A DNA stretch of 64,000 nucleotides, taken from positions 372,001 through 436,000 of the forward strand of contig NZ_CP115175.1 of assembly GCF_027912415.1 (NCBI RefSeq), read 5' to 3'. The notes under the pieces were generated by a model, which saw only the letters and a list, made by a program, of their open reading frames with translations, made no database searches and was not told the DNA's origin. This stretch comes from Homoserinibacter sp. YIM 151385 (GTDB lineage Bacteria > Actinomycetota > Actinomycetes > Actinomycetales > Microbacteriaceae). Position numbers and translations under genes: made by a program. Positions 33,265 through 40,845 of the stretch are shown piece by piece; position 1 is the first letter of the stretch, and the number at the start of each line of letters is the position of its first letter.

Positions 33265-34455
33265 TCAGAGCGCGAGCAGGGCGGCCGTGATCGCCGCGAT
33301 CGGATCGATGCCGACGGCCAGCAGCGCCGCACCGGCGCCGGCCGCGCCGAGCGCGCTCGCGAGGACGGTCGCGAGCGGCAGGACCGCCGCGCGCGTCGTC
33401 GCATGCCGGAGCCGGACCGCGCGGATGGCGAGGTACGGGAGCGCACCGAGCACGCCCCAGAGCGGGCTGGGGCCGTCGAGGGCCTCGGCGCCGAGAGCCT
33501 GCCGGTCGCGGAATCCGAGCAGCAGGGCGACGAGCCAGGCGAGCACGAGACCGGCGCCGCCCGCGAGGACCGTCATCGACGCGTCCACGAGCGACACGCC
33601 GATGCCCGCGCCGACCGCGAGGGCCGCGCCCCACAGCGGCGAGAGCGCGATCGCCCAGCCGGCGCCCGTGAGGCCGCTGCTGCGCGATCCGCTGGGCGCC
33701 GGGGTGAGCTCGATCCGGCCGAACTCGGCCGAGAGCGGATCCGCGGCGGATCCCGTGCCCGGAGCGGACACCGAGAAGGGTGCGCCGTCGACGAGCGAGT
33801 CGAAGCTCGGTACCGGCGGGGATGCCGGCGCGGCGGAGGCAGGCGGCTCCGCGGCGGGGGTCGGCCCCGTCGTCGCGGCGGCCGCGGTCGCCGTCGCCGC
33901 CGTCGCCGACTCGGGCGCGGACGCGGGCTCCGAGGACGCGGGCGCCTCCGGCTCCGCGGCTCGTGCCGCCGAGGGGGCTTCGACGGCGAGGCTCGCCGAG
34001 CCGATGGCGCGGATGATCTGGATGGCGCGCTGCGGGATCGCGGGCACGTCGATGTCCGGCATCGGCCAGGCGGCGCGCACGGGGCGGAGCGGCTCCGGCT
34101 CGGCCTCGACGAGCCGCAGCGCGAGCGGCTCGGGGACCTCGATGACGGGCTCGGGGACGGATGCGAGCGGCGGCACCGCGACCGGGCCCGCGGGCGCCTG
34201 CGGTGCCGGGGTCGCATCCACGAGCTCCGCGGGGGAGTCGGGCACGGCGATCGGGCCGGTCGGCGGCCGATCCTCCTCGACCGAGGGCCCCGCGAGCGGT
34301 GTCGCGAGCTCGGAGGAGGATGAGGCCTGGAGCCCGACCTGCTTCTCCGCGAGGTCGTTCGTCCACCCGGCGCCGTCCCACCAGCGCAGGAGCGCGCTGT
34401 CGATCGGATCCTGGTACCACCCGGCCGGCGTGCCCGCCGCTGCCACAAGACTCAC
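33265..34455 (-). CDS. DUF2510 membrane protein 1
   Basis: A 396-residue protein. An N-terminal DUF2510 module (TPAGWYQDP then LRWWDGAGWTNDL, residues 9-37) is followed by about 220 residues of Ala/Pro/Glu-rich linker and a C-terminal membrane domain of about four spans. DUF2510 is a short Trp-rich module found beside membrane segments in actinobacteria. The GTG at 34455 is chosen because of GGGGGG upstream and TAGTGT at 34483-34488; an upstream GTG at 34470 is possible. Role unknown. Confidence 0.78.
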   Translation of the reverse strand: MSLVAAAGTPAGWYQDPIDSALLRWWDGAGWTNDLAEKQVGLQASSSSELATPLAGPSVEEDRPPTGPIAVPDSPAELVDATPAPQAPAGPVAVPPLASVPEPVIEVPEPLALRLVEAEPEPLRPVRAAWPMPDIDVPAIPQRAIQIIRAIGSASLAVEAPSAARAAEPEAPASSEPASAPESATAATATAAAATTGPTPAAEPPASAAPASPPVPSFDSLVDGAPFSVSAPGTGSAADPLSAEFGRIELTPAPSGSRSSGLTGAGWAIALSPLWGAALAVGAGIGVSLVDASMTVLAGGAGLVLAWLVALLLGFRDRQALGAEALDGPSPLWGVLGALPYLAIRAVRLRHATTRAAVLPLATVLASALGAAGAGAALLAVGIDPIAAITAALLAL

Positions 34456-34582
34456 GTTGCGACCCCCCACGTCGTGGAAGCCACACTATGAGCCCGGGCG
34501 AGCGCGGGGTGGCCCCAATCCGGGTGTCGGATCCCGGCCCGATGGTCGGCGGGGACCTGCGCGACGCCGTAACGTTGAGCGC

Positions 34583-35380
34583 ATGGCCGAGTGCATCCAT
34601 GGTTTCGAAGACGGCCTCTGCGACAGCTGCTTCCCGCGTCGTGCGCCGGAGCCGAGTCGCAGCGCCGCGACCCGGCCCCCGAGCCGCTCCGCCGCGCCGC
34701 GCTACCGTCCCGCCGCCGCGGTGGGCAGCCTCCGCTCCGCGACCGAGCGGACGCCCGCGGCATCTCCCGCGTCGCCGGTGTCCTTCGCCACGCAGCGCGT
34801 CTATCACGTGAGCCACCTCGCGAACCTCCCCGCGATCCTCGAGACCGGGGAGATCCGCCCGCCGGCGACGGCCGAGCCCGGCTTCATCCCCAGCTCGGCG
34901 ACGGCCCGCGAGCTGCGCGCCGGCATCGAGCTCGGGGGCTCCAGCCTCGAGGAGCGGGTGCCGTTCTCGCTGAGCCCTGACGCCGACCGCTGGGCGGAGC
35001 TCCGCGAGGGCGCTCATGGGGTCCACTGGTCGGACGCGGCCCGCCGCGCCTCGATCGCCGACTACGTCGTGCTCGTCGCGCCCCTGGCCGTGCTGGGCGA
35101 GGGGCTCGTCCTCGCCGACGGCGACGCCGCGGCGCCGGGAACGCGCTTCGCGGACTCGGCCGAGGATGCGCTGCGGATGCTGCGCCGGCTGCACGGCGAG
35201 GGGGGCGCGCTGACCGCGGGGGAGGCGCTCGCCTCCGCACCCGTCGCCGTGGACCGGCTGGCCATCATCGGCGTCGCGAACGAGCCGGCGCGCGACCGCG
35301 TCCGGGAGATGCTCCGATCGGCGGGGCTGACGACGAAGGTCGCGGTGTATCCGCCCTGGTTCCAGCCGCGCGAGGCCTGA
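34583..35380 (+). CDS. DarT-like ADP-ribosyltransferase with N-terminal CxxC motif
   Basis: A 265-residue protein. Residues 4-20 hold a Cys-His cluster (CIHGFEDGLCDSCF) that could bind zinc. The rest resembles DUF4433/DarT, the fold that ADP-ribosylates thymidine in single-stranded DNA: RVYHVSHLANLPAILETGEI (near 73), VPFSLSPDADRW, IADYVVLVAP, and a Glu in the TAGEALAS region near 213 at the usual catalytic position. No DarG macrodomain antitoxin is adjacent. TAACGT (34570-34575) is 7 bases before the ATG. A non-toxic relative is also possible. Confidence 0.7.
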   Translation: MAECIHGFEDGLCDSCFPRRAPEPSRSAATRPPSRSAAPRYRPAAAVGSLRSATERTPAASPASPVSFATQRVYHVSHLANLPAILETGEIRPPATAEPGFIPSSATARELRAGIELGGSSLEERVPFSLSPDADRWAELREGAHGVHWSDAARRASIADYVVLVAPLAVLGEGLVLADGDAAAPGTRFADSAEDALRMLRRLHGEGGALTAGEALASAPVAVDRLAIIGVANEPARDRVREMLRSAGLTTKVAVYPPWFQPREA

Positions 35381-35462
35381 GCCCGTCCTCAACAGCCCGG
35401 ATCGCTCCACAGGGGTGCGCATCCCGCTCAGCTCGAGGCGCGCGGCGACCAGGATCGTGGTC

Positions 35463-35882
35463 ATGACGCTCCCCTCGCACCGCGACGACCTGGCCGACCC
35501 GCTCACGACCGACGAGGAGGTCCTCGCGCGCGTCGAGGCGCTCGTCGGCGTCGCGTTCCGGCGGCAGCTCTGGTTCCTCTTCCTCGACGAGGACGGCTGC
35601 CAGCTCCCCCTCATCATCCCCATGGAGATCGGCGAACGGCCGGCTCGGCGGGACCGGGCGAGCATGGTGCCTCTGGTGGAAGGTGCGGCGCATGCCGCCG
35701 AGGCCTCCGAGCTCGTCATCGTCTACGAGCGCCCGGGCGCTCGAGCCCTGCGGCCCGACGACCGGCGCTGGATCCAGCTCGTCGTCGAGAGCTGCCGCGA
35801 TGCCGGGCTGCCGCTCCGTGGACCCCTCCTCAGCCATGCGGGCGGCGTGCGCTGGATCGCGCCCGACGACTACGCGCGATGA
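35463..35882 (+). CDS. hypothetical protein
   Basis: A 139-residue soluble protein with central hydrophobic strands (RQLWFLFLDEDGCQLPLIIPME near 35-57; SELVIVYERPG near 90) and an ending GGVRWIAPDDYA. It looks like a compact alpha/beta domain, but I do not recognise the family. The ATG at 35463 follows an ATCGTGGTC stretch without a clear ribosome-binding site. It ends 13 bases inside the convergent phosphatase gene. It lies 83 bases after the DarT-like gene and has no antitoxin features. Confidence 0.65.
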   Translation: MTLPSHRDDLADPLTTDEEVLARVEALVGVAFRRQLWFLFLDEDGCQLPLIIPMEIGERPARRDRASMVPLVEGAAHAAEASELVIVYERPGARALRPDDRRWIQLVVESCRDAGLPLRGPLLSHAGGVRWIAPDDYAR

Positions 35883-36550
35883 TCCTCGAGCGGCGCGCCC
35901 GCGGGGTCCACGGCCCCCTCGTCCTCGAGCGCCGCACCGCCGATGGGCTCGCCCATCCAGGACTCCACGGTCCAGCCCGCCTCGGGTCCGCCGTCCACGA
36001 TCACGATCCCCGTGTTGTCGAGCTCGTGGGAGCTCGTGAACGCCGGGTCGATGTTGGCCCCGCGTCCGCCGGTCCAGACCCGGATCGCCGCGCCGTGGCT
36101 CACGATCGCGAGCGTGGCGTCGTCGGGATGCTCCGCGACGATCCGCGCGACGGCGGCGTCGAAGCGATCGAAGAAGGCGAGGCCGTCCGCGCCGCCCGGC
36201 ATCGGCGTGTCGAGCGCCCCGTCTGCCCAGGCGGCGAGCGTGCCCAGGTAGCCGCGCACCGCGTCGCGGTCGGCGCGTCCCTCGAGCGCGCCGGCCTCGA
36301 TCTCGTGGAGTCCCTCGCGGACGCTCGGCTCGAGTGCCAGGTGGGCCGCCAGCGGGGACGCCGTCAGCGAGGTCCGCATCATGACGGAGACGTGGATCGC
36401 CGCGATCGGCTCGCCCCCGAGCGCCTCGACGAGGGCTTCGGCCTGCTGCCGGCCCAACTCGGTGAGACCGGGCCCGGGGATCGTCGTCTCGAGGATGCCG
36501 GCGACGTTGGCCGGGGTCTGTCCGTGGCGGATGAGCAGCAGGCGGGTCAC
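35870..36550 (-). CDS. histidine phosphatase family protein
   Basis: A 226-residue phosphoglycerate-mutase-like phosphatase. The phospho-accepting motif LLLIRHGQTPAN is at residues 4-15, the second catalytic His is in AIVSHGAAIRVW near 150, and a Glu lies in EIEAGALEG near 88. Substrates in this family range from sugar phosphates to cofactor precursors. The GTG start is 6 bases after minus-strand TACGCT (36557-36562). It overlaps the end of the convergent gene by 13 bases. Confidence 0.88.
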   Translation of the reverse strand: MTRLLLIRHGQTPANVAGILETTIPGPGLTELGRQQAEALVEALGGEPIAAIHVSVMMRTSLTASPLAAHLALEPSVREGLHEIEAGALEGRADRDAVRGYLGTLAAWADGALDTPMPGGADGLAFFDRFDAAVARIVAEHPDDATLAIVSHGAAIRVWTGGRGANIDPAFTSSHELDNTGIVIVDGGPEAGWTVESWMGEPIGGAALEDEGAVDPAGAPLEDHRA

Positions 36551-36595
36551 GTCTCGAGCGTAGGCGGCGAGCCTGAGCCGCGGGTGCGCGCGAGA

Positions 36596-37903
36596 TCAGC
36601 GGCGATGCGTGCGCTCCGCCGCGATGAGCCGCTCGGCACCGGCGAGCGGGATGCCGATCCAGTCGGGTCGATTGCGGGCCTCATAGGCGACCTCGTAGAG
36701 CGCCTTGTCGAGCTCGAGCGCCGCGAGCAGCTCGCCGTTCTGCTCGAGGTCGACACCCGCATCGCGAAGGCCGGCGAGGTAGGCCTCGCGCGCACCCTGC
36801 GCCCACCGACCGTCCTGGTCGCCCGAGAAGCCCGCGGCATAGTCGAAGGAGCGCAGCATGCCGGCGATGTCGCGGAGGGCGGTATCGGGGCGCGCCCGCT
36901 CCTCCAGGGGGCGCAGCGGCTCGCCCTCGAAGTCGATGAAGCGCCAGCTGCCGTCGGCGGCGCGCAGCACCTGCCCGAGGTGCAGGTCGCCGTGCACGCG
37001 CTGCAGCCGCGGCCAGGGTGCGTGCTGGGCGCGATCGTAGAGCCGGCCGGCGTCCTCGCGGAGCGCGGCGAGCTGGGGCGCGTGCTGGATCGCCTCGGCG
37101 AGCCGACCGTGCCAGCCCGCCGCCAGCGCCACCGTGTCGCCCGCGGTCGCCGACCGCGTCTCGAGGCGCTCGGCGAGCGCGCGGTGCATCGAGGCGGTCG
37201 CCTCGCCGAGTGCGCGGGCCTCGACGCGGAAGTCCTCGCCCGCGCGGGCCGACGCCAGGGCGGCGCTCCAGCCGTCGACCGCGCCGGCCACGAACTCCTG
37301 CACCGCCGCGAGGTGGCCGTGCTCGCGGAGGCCCCGCGCATCGTTCCACTCGCCGGCCAGCCCGCCCAGGAATCGCGGGATGAACGGCATCCCCGCCTCC
37401 GAGAGCGCCGACTGGACGGTGACCTCGGGGTTGTCGCCCGGCTGGACGACGCGGAAGACCTTCGCGATGATCGGCGCGCTGTCGTCGACCTCGATGATGA
37501 TCGAGGTGTTCGACTGCTCGGCGTCGAGCACGCGGCTCGCTCCGATGCTCGTGGGGGAGAGCCCGGCGTCGAGGCGCCCCTGACTCTGCATCAGCCCCAG
37601 GAGGGCGGCGGGGAACGCCGGATCGTGCGGGCCGTCGAACAGGTAGGCGCCGCCCAGGCCGCGGCCGATGAAGCGGGGCCCGGCGCCGCGCGGGATGGTG
37701 TCGCGCTCGACGATCGGCACCTGGTAGATGGGGCCGCGCGGGTCGGCGTCGTCGCGGAGCAGCATCGTCCTCGCCCGGGCGGCGGGGTCAGCGCTCACCA
37801 TGAGGATCTCGGCGATGCTGGTGAGCCGGGGTCGGCGCCCCTTGCCGCCGTACCAGCGCTGATAGGCCATCCAGTCCGCGATCACGCCGAGGGTCGTCTG
37901 CAT
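36596..37903 (-). CDS. mak: maltokinase
   Basis: A 435-residue kinase that phosphorylates maltose (from trehalose) to maltose 1-phosphate for GlgE-type glycogen synthesis. It has WYGGKGR near residue 18, the catalytic loop RVHGDLHLGQVL near 295 and IDFEGEP near 315, as in aminoglycoside-phosphotransferase-like maltokinases. No treS or glgE is in the window, so the pathway genes must lie elsewhere. The ATG at 37903 is 5 bases after a perfect GATAAT on the minus strand. Confidence 0.88.
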   Translation of the reverse strand: MQTTLGVIADWMAYQRWYGGKGRRPRLTSIAEILMVSADPAARARTMLLRDDADPRGPIYQVPIVERDTIPRGAGPRFIGRGLGGAYLFDGPHDPAFPAALLGLMQSQGRLDAGLSPTSIGASRVLDAEQSNTSIIIEVDDSAPIIAKVFRVVQPGDNPEVTVQSALSEAGMPFIPRFLGGLAGEWNDARGLREHGHLAAVQEFVAGAVDGWSAALASARAGEDFRVEARALGEATASMHRALAERLETRSATAGDTVALAAGWHGRLAEAIQHAPQLAALREDAGRLYDRAQHAPWPRLQRVHGDLHLGQVLRAADGSWRFIDFEGEPLRPLEERARPDTALRDIAGMLRSFDYAAGFSGDQDGRWAQGAREAYLAGLRDAGVDLEQNGELLAALELDKALYEVAYEARNRPDWIGIPLAGAERLIAAERTHRR

Positions 37904-37908
37904 GCCCA

Positions 37909-37929
37909 ATTATCACCCCCATACGGGGG
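37909..37929 (-). promoter_or_regulatory. mak promoter with CCCCC-ATAC-GGGGG dyad
   Basis: Minus-strand GATAAT (37909-37914) is immediately preceded by an inverted repeat of five C and five G around ATAC (37916-37929). A dyad abutting the -10 is well placed for a repressor, and such G/C-tract dyads are used by some metal or redox regulators. The bound factor is unknown. Confidence 0.45.
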
Positions 37930-38097
37930 CCGGGGACTGGGATGCGAGGGCGAATCACCTGGGTGCCCGCCGCGAACGCCGTCGTCCCGGGCCCCGCCCG
38001 CGCGGCCCCCGAGTGCGCGGCACCCGTGCTGGCGGCACCCGAAGACGGAGTCGAGGCCACGCCCGCCACGCGCCTAGCCTCCCGGCAGGAGACCACG

Positions 38098-38253
38098 ATG
38101 ATGACGCTGCTGTCGATCTGCACGGGGGACGACGGGACCGGGCCCCTCGCGGGCCTGTGCGCCGAGCACGGCCCGGTCGCCGAGCTGCTCCACCGGGTCG
38201 TCGCCGGCGAGGAGCCGCTCCCGCTCCAGGGCATCACCGCGCACGACGAGTGA
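38098..38253 (+). CDS. 51-residue hypothetical protein
   Basis: A small protein starting MMTLLSICTGDDGTGPLAGL and ending GITAHDE. It has two cysteines (residues 8 and 22) and an HRVV helix. TAGCCT (38075-38080) and AGGAG (38087-38091) precede the double ATG at good distances, which supports real expression. No family is recognised. It lies between mak and acyP. Confidence 0.5.
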   Translation: MMTLLSICTGDDGTGPLAGLCAEHGPVAELLHRVVAGEEPLPLQGITAHDE

Positions 38254-38289
38254 CGTCGATCCGGCGGGAGCCGGCGATGAGCGCGACGC

Positions 38290-38307
38290 CCGGATCAGCC
38301 GATCCGG
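38290..38307. terminator. hairpin between small gene and acyP
   Basis: CCGGATC (38290-38296) pairs with GATCCGG (38301-38307) over AGCC. The stem contains part of the acyP stop codon. It lies between two convergent genes, and a second GGAATCC copy follows. Confidence 0.45.
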
Positions 38308-38570
38308 AATCCGGAGCGCGCGCCGAGCGGCTGGTCGACGACGCGGACCTCGGCGACCTCGGCCCCGGGCGGCCCGACCCGCAGCCACTCGAGCAGCTGG
38401 GCGACCCGGTCCTCGGGCCCCTCCGCCTCGACCTCGACCGTGCCGTCCTCACGGTTCCGGGCGAAGCCGTCGAGCTCGAGCCGCTCGGCCTCGCGGCGGG
38501 TCGACCACCGGAATCCGACGCCCTGGACGACGCCCGACACGATCGCGTGGCGTCGGATGCGGGTGCCCAT
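38295..38570 (-). CDS. acyP: acylphosphatase
   Basis: A 91-residue enzyme that hydrolyses carboxyl-phosphate bonds. The signature VVQGVGFRWSTRREAERL (residues 14-31) holds the catalytic Arg, and the second motif region has GFARNREDGTVEVEAEG (35-51) with the catalytic Asn. Length is typical. Minus-strand TAACCT (38578-38583) is 7 bases before the ATG and contains the TAA stop of the upstream gene. Confidence 0.92.
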   Translation of the reverse strand: MGTRIRRHAIVSGVVQGVGFRWSTRREAERLELDGFARNREDGTVEVEAEGPEDRVAQLLEWLRVGPPGAEVAEVRVVDQPLGARSGFRIG

Positions 38571-38580
38571 GGTCTCGAGG

Positions 38581-40371
38581 TTAGCTCCGGATCGCGCCGA
38601 GCAGGAGGAGCGTCTGGATCTCCTGCTGCAGCAGCCAGCAGGCCGCGGCCCCCGCGGCCAGCGCCAGCACCGCGCTGAGGACGCCGACAGTCGTCACGGC
38701 GCGCGAGCGCGCGCCCAGCGAGGAGAGGCGCGCGCCGCGGGCGAGCAGGTACGGCACGGTGCCGAGCAGCATCCACCAGCCGGAGGCGGGTCGGCTCCAG
38801 CCGCCGCGCTCGAGCTGGCGGATGTCGACGACCACGAGCACCGCGGCGGCGAGCGGGATCAGGGCGCCTGCCGCCGCGAGCGCGAGCCGCAGCTCCGGCA
38901 TCGACGCCCACACCCAGAGCGCGCCGCCCGCGGCGGCGACGAGCAGCCACGGCGCGAGCGCGAGCACCCAGGCGGCGCCCGTGCTCGCACGGCCCGGGGC
39001 CACGCCGAGCCACCACGACGCGGCGGCGCCGGGTGCCGTCGCGGGGGTCGCGGCGGTGGGCGGCGGGTCGAGCGCGATCCGACCGTCGAGCTCGGGCGCG
39101 GGCACGAGCGGCGCGGAGCGGGAGAGGGCGGACGTCGAGAACGGCTCCGCCTCGCCGGCGTCGGGGGCGGAGGCGGGCGCCGGCGACGGCGCGAAGAAGA
39201 ATTCGGCCGACGCGATCGACGGCTCGGCGGACGCCGGGGCGGATGTCGGGGCCGAGAGGGCATGCGGCGCCTCGGACTCGAGGGCCGGCGCGGCCCAGGC
39301 GGCCGCCTCGACGCGCTCACCGGCCGGCGCCGACGCGGCGAGGGAGCCGGGCGTGGCATCCTCGGTGGCGGCGAGGACGGTTCCGGTCGGCTCCGCATCG
39401 GCCGCGGACTCGGGCGACGCCGAGTCCGCGGGCTCGCCGGCCGACACGGGCGCGGGGATGTCGGCGACCGGTCCGGCGGGCGCCGGGGGCGCGGCGAGCG
39501 GCTCGTCCACCGAGACGGGCCGCGGGATCGCGGGGTGCGCGAATCCGGCCGTCGCATCCATGGGCGGCAGCGCGTCGAGGTCCGGCACGGGTCCGAGGAG
39601 CGGCACGTGCGCCACGGCGGGCGTGGGGTCGGGGATCACCCGCATCGAGCGCACGGGTGCGACCTCGGGCACGGGGGCGCCCTCCTCGGCCTCCGCGATC
39701 GCGGCGAAGGCGAGGAGATGCGCGGCGGCGGGTTCCGGGTCGACGGCGGGCGGCGGCGCGGAGGCGAGCGCACTCGGCCGAGCGGCCGGCGCCGAGATGG
39801 ATGCCGTCGCGGCCGGCGCGGCGGGTGCCGACGGCGCGACGGCGAGCGGCGTCGCAAGCGGCGCGGGCGCGGACGTCGGCGAGGTCGCGACCGAGCGCGC
39901 GGGCGCGGCCGGCGAGCCGGCGGAGACCGCGACCTGGTGATCGGCGGCACTGCCGAGGGGCTCCGGGTTCGGAGCGGAACCCGGCGCGTCGGTCTCGCGG
40001 GGCTCCGCGGCGGAGGCGGCGGAGGCCGCCGAGGCGCCGGGCCGCAGCTCGACGACGGGCGCGAGCCCGGACTCGCGCATCGCGGCGCGCGCGGCGCGAC
40101 GAGGCGAGATCCGCTCCATCGGCACGGCCGCGCTCGGCGTCGCGGTCTGCGCGGGCTCGGCGACGGTCGCGGACGGCGTCGCGGGAGCGGCGGCGGACGA
40201 CGTGATGCCGTGCCCGCTCACCGGCAGCGCGCCGGCGTCGTCCGGTGCGGGATCGGCCTTCGGCAGCACGGCCGCGGTCCACCCGGACCCGGACCACCAT
40301 CGCAGCTGGTGGCCGCCCTCCGGATCGTCGTACCAGCCGGGCGTCGGCAGTGCACTCGCGGCGTCGCTCAT
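38581..40371 (-). CDS. DUF2510 membrane protein 2, long Ala/Pro linker
   Basis: A 596-residue protein. The DUF2510 module (TPGWYDDPEGGHQLRWWSG, residues 10-28) is followed by about 380 residues of Ala/Pro/Glu/Ser low-complexity linker and a C-terminal membrane domain of about four to five spans (from about 440). The plan equals that of DUF2510 protein 1, with similar membrane-domain motifs such as a G(x)VPYLLARG turn. The ATG at 40371 is preferred to an upstream in-frame start at 40392. Function unknown. Confidence 0.78.
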   Translation of the reverse strand: MSDAASALPTPGWYDDPEGGHQLRWWSGSGWTAAVLPKADPAPDDAGALPVSGHGITSSAAAPATPSATVAEPAQTATPSAAVPMERISPRRAARAAMRESGLAPVVELRPGASAASAASAAEPRETDAPGSAPNPEPLGSAADHQVAVSAGSPAAPARSVATSPTSAPAPLATPLAVAPSAPAAPAATASISAPAARPSALASAPPPAVDPEPAAAHLLAFAAIAEAEEGAPVPEVAPVRSMRVIPDPTPAVAHVPLLGPVPDLDALPPMDATAGFAHPAIPRPVSVDEPLAAPPAPAGPVADIPAPVSAGEPADSASPESAADAEPTGTVLAATEDATPGSLAASAPAGERVEAAAWAAPALESEAPHALSAPTSAPASAEPSIASAEFFFAPSPAPASAPDAGEAEPFSTSALSRSAPLVPAPELDGRIALDPPPTAATPATAPGAAASWWLGVAPGRASTGAAWVLALAPWLLVAAAGGALWVWASMPELRLALAAAGALIPLAAAVLVVVDIRQLERGGWSRPASGWWMLLGTVPYLLARGARLSSLGARSRAVTTVGVLSAVLALAAGAAACWLLQQEIQTLLLLGAIRS

Positions 40372-40474
40372 GGAACCCCCCAAATCGTCCACGATGCCTG
40401 CAGTCTAGGTTCGCCCCGGCGCGTCGCCTCATCCCCAATTCGGGGCGCGACCGGGACTTCCCGGGCATGCAGAA

Positions 40475-40501
40475 GGGCGGGCGCCGATGCGGCGCCCGCC
40501 C
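40475..40501 (-). terminator. terminator hairpin after small DUF2510 gene
   Basis: GGGCGGGCGCC (40475-40485) pairs perfectly with GGCGCCCGCCC (40491-40501), loop GATGC. In the minus direction the stem is followed by TTCTGC. It ends the 42153-40526 unit. Confidence 0.65.
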
Positions 40502-40525
40502 CTGCTCTTGCCGAGCCGGCGTGCG

Positions 40526-40816
40526 TCAGTCGTCGCGGCCGTACTGGCGGGCGTAGTAGCCGCCGCCGAAGCCGAGACCGACCTGCGGCTTCGCGGGCTC
40601 CGCCGCGCCGGGCTCGGCAGCCGGCGCGGCCGGTGCCGCGGGTGCCGCCTGGGCTGCAGGCGCCGCGGCCTCGCTCGCCGCCTCGGCCGGGGCGGTCTCG
40701 GGCTTGCGCTCGACGTGCTCGGTCCAGCCGAGCCCGTTCCACCAGCGGACGTTCTCGCTGGACTCCGGGTCGTCGTACCATCCTGCCGGAACGACTCGCG
40801 TCATCTGATCGGTCAC
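40526..40816 (-). CDS. short soluble DUF2510 protein 3
   Basis: A 96-residue protein: DUF2510 module (VPAGWYDDPESSENVRWWNG near 8-27, then GWTEHVER) plus an Ala/Pro tail ending GGGYYARQYGRDD. There is no membrane segment, unlike its three relatives here. The GTG start at 40816 is chosen for GAGGGGG upstream; ATG 40804 is an alternative. It follows the longer DUF2510 gene by 29 bases and shares its terminator. Confidence 0.72.
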   Translation of the reverse strand: MTDQMTRVVPAGWYDDPESSENVRWWNGLGWTEHVERKPETAPAEAASEAAAPAAQAAPAAPAAPAAEPGAAEPAKPQVGLGFGGGYYARQYGRDD

Positions 40817-40845
40817 TCTCTCAACCCCCTCGTCGTGCCCGTCGT

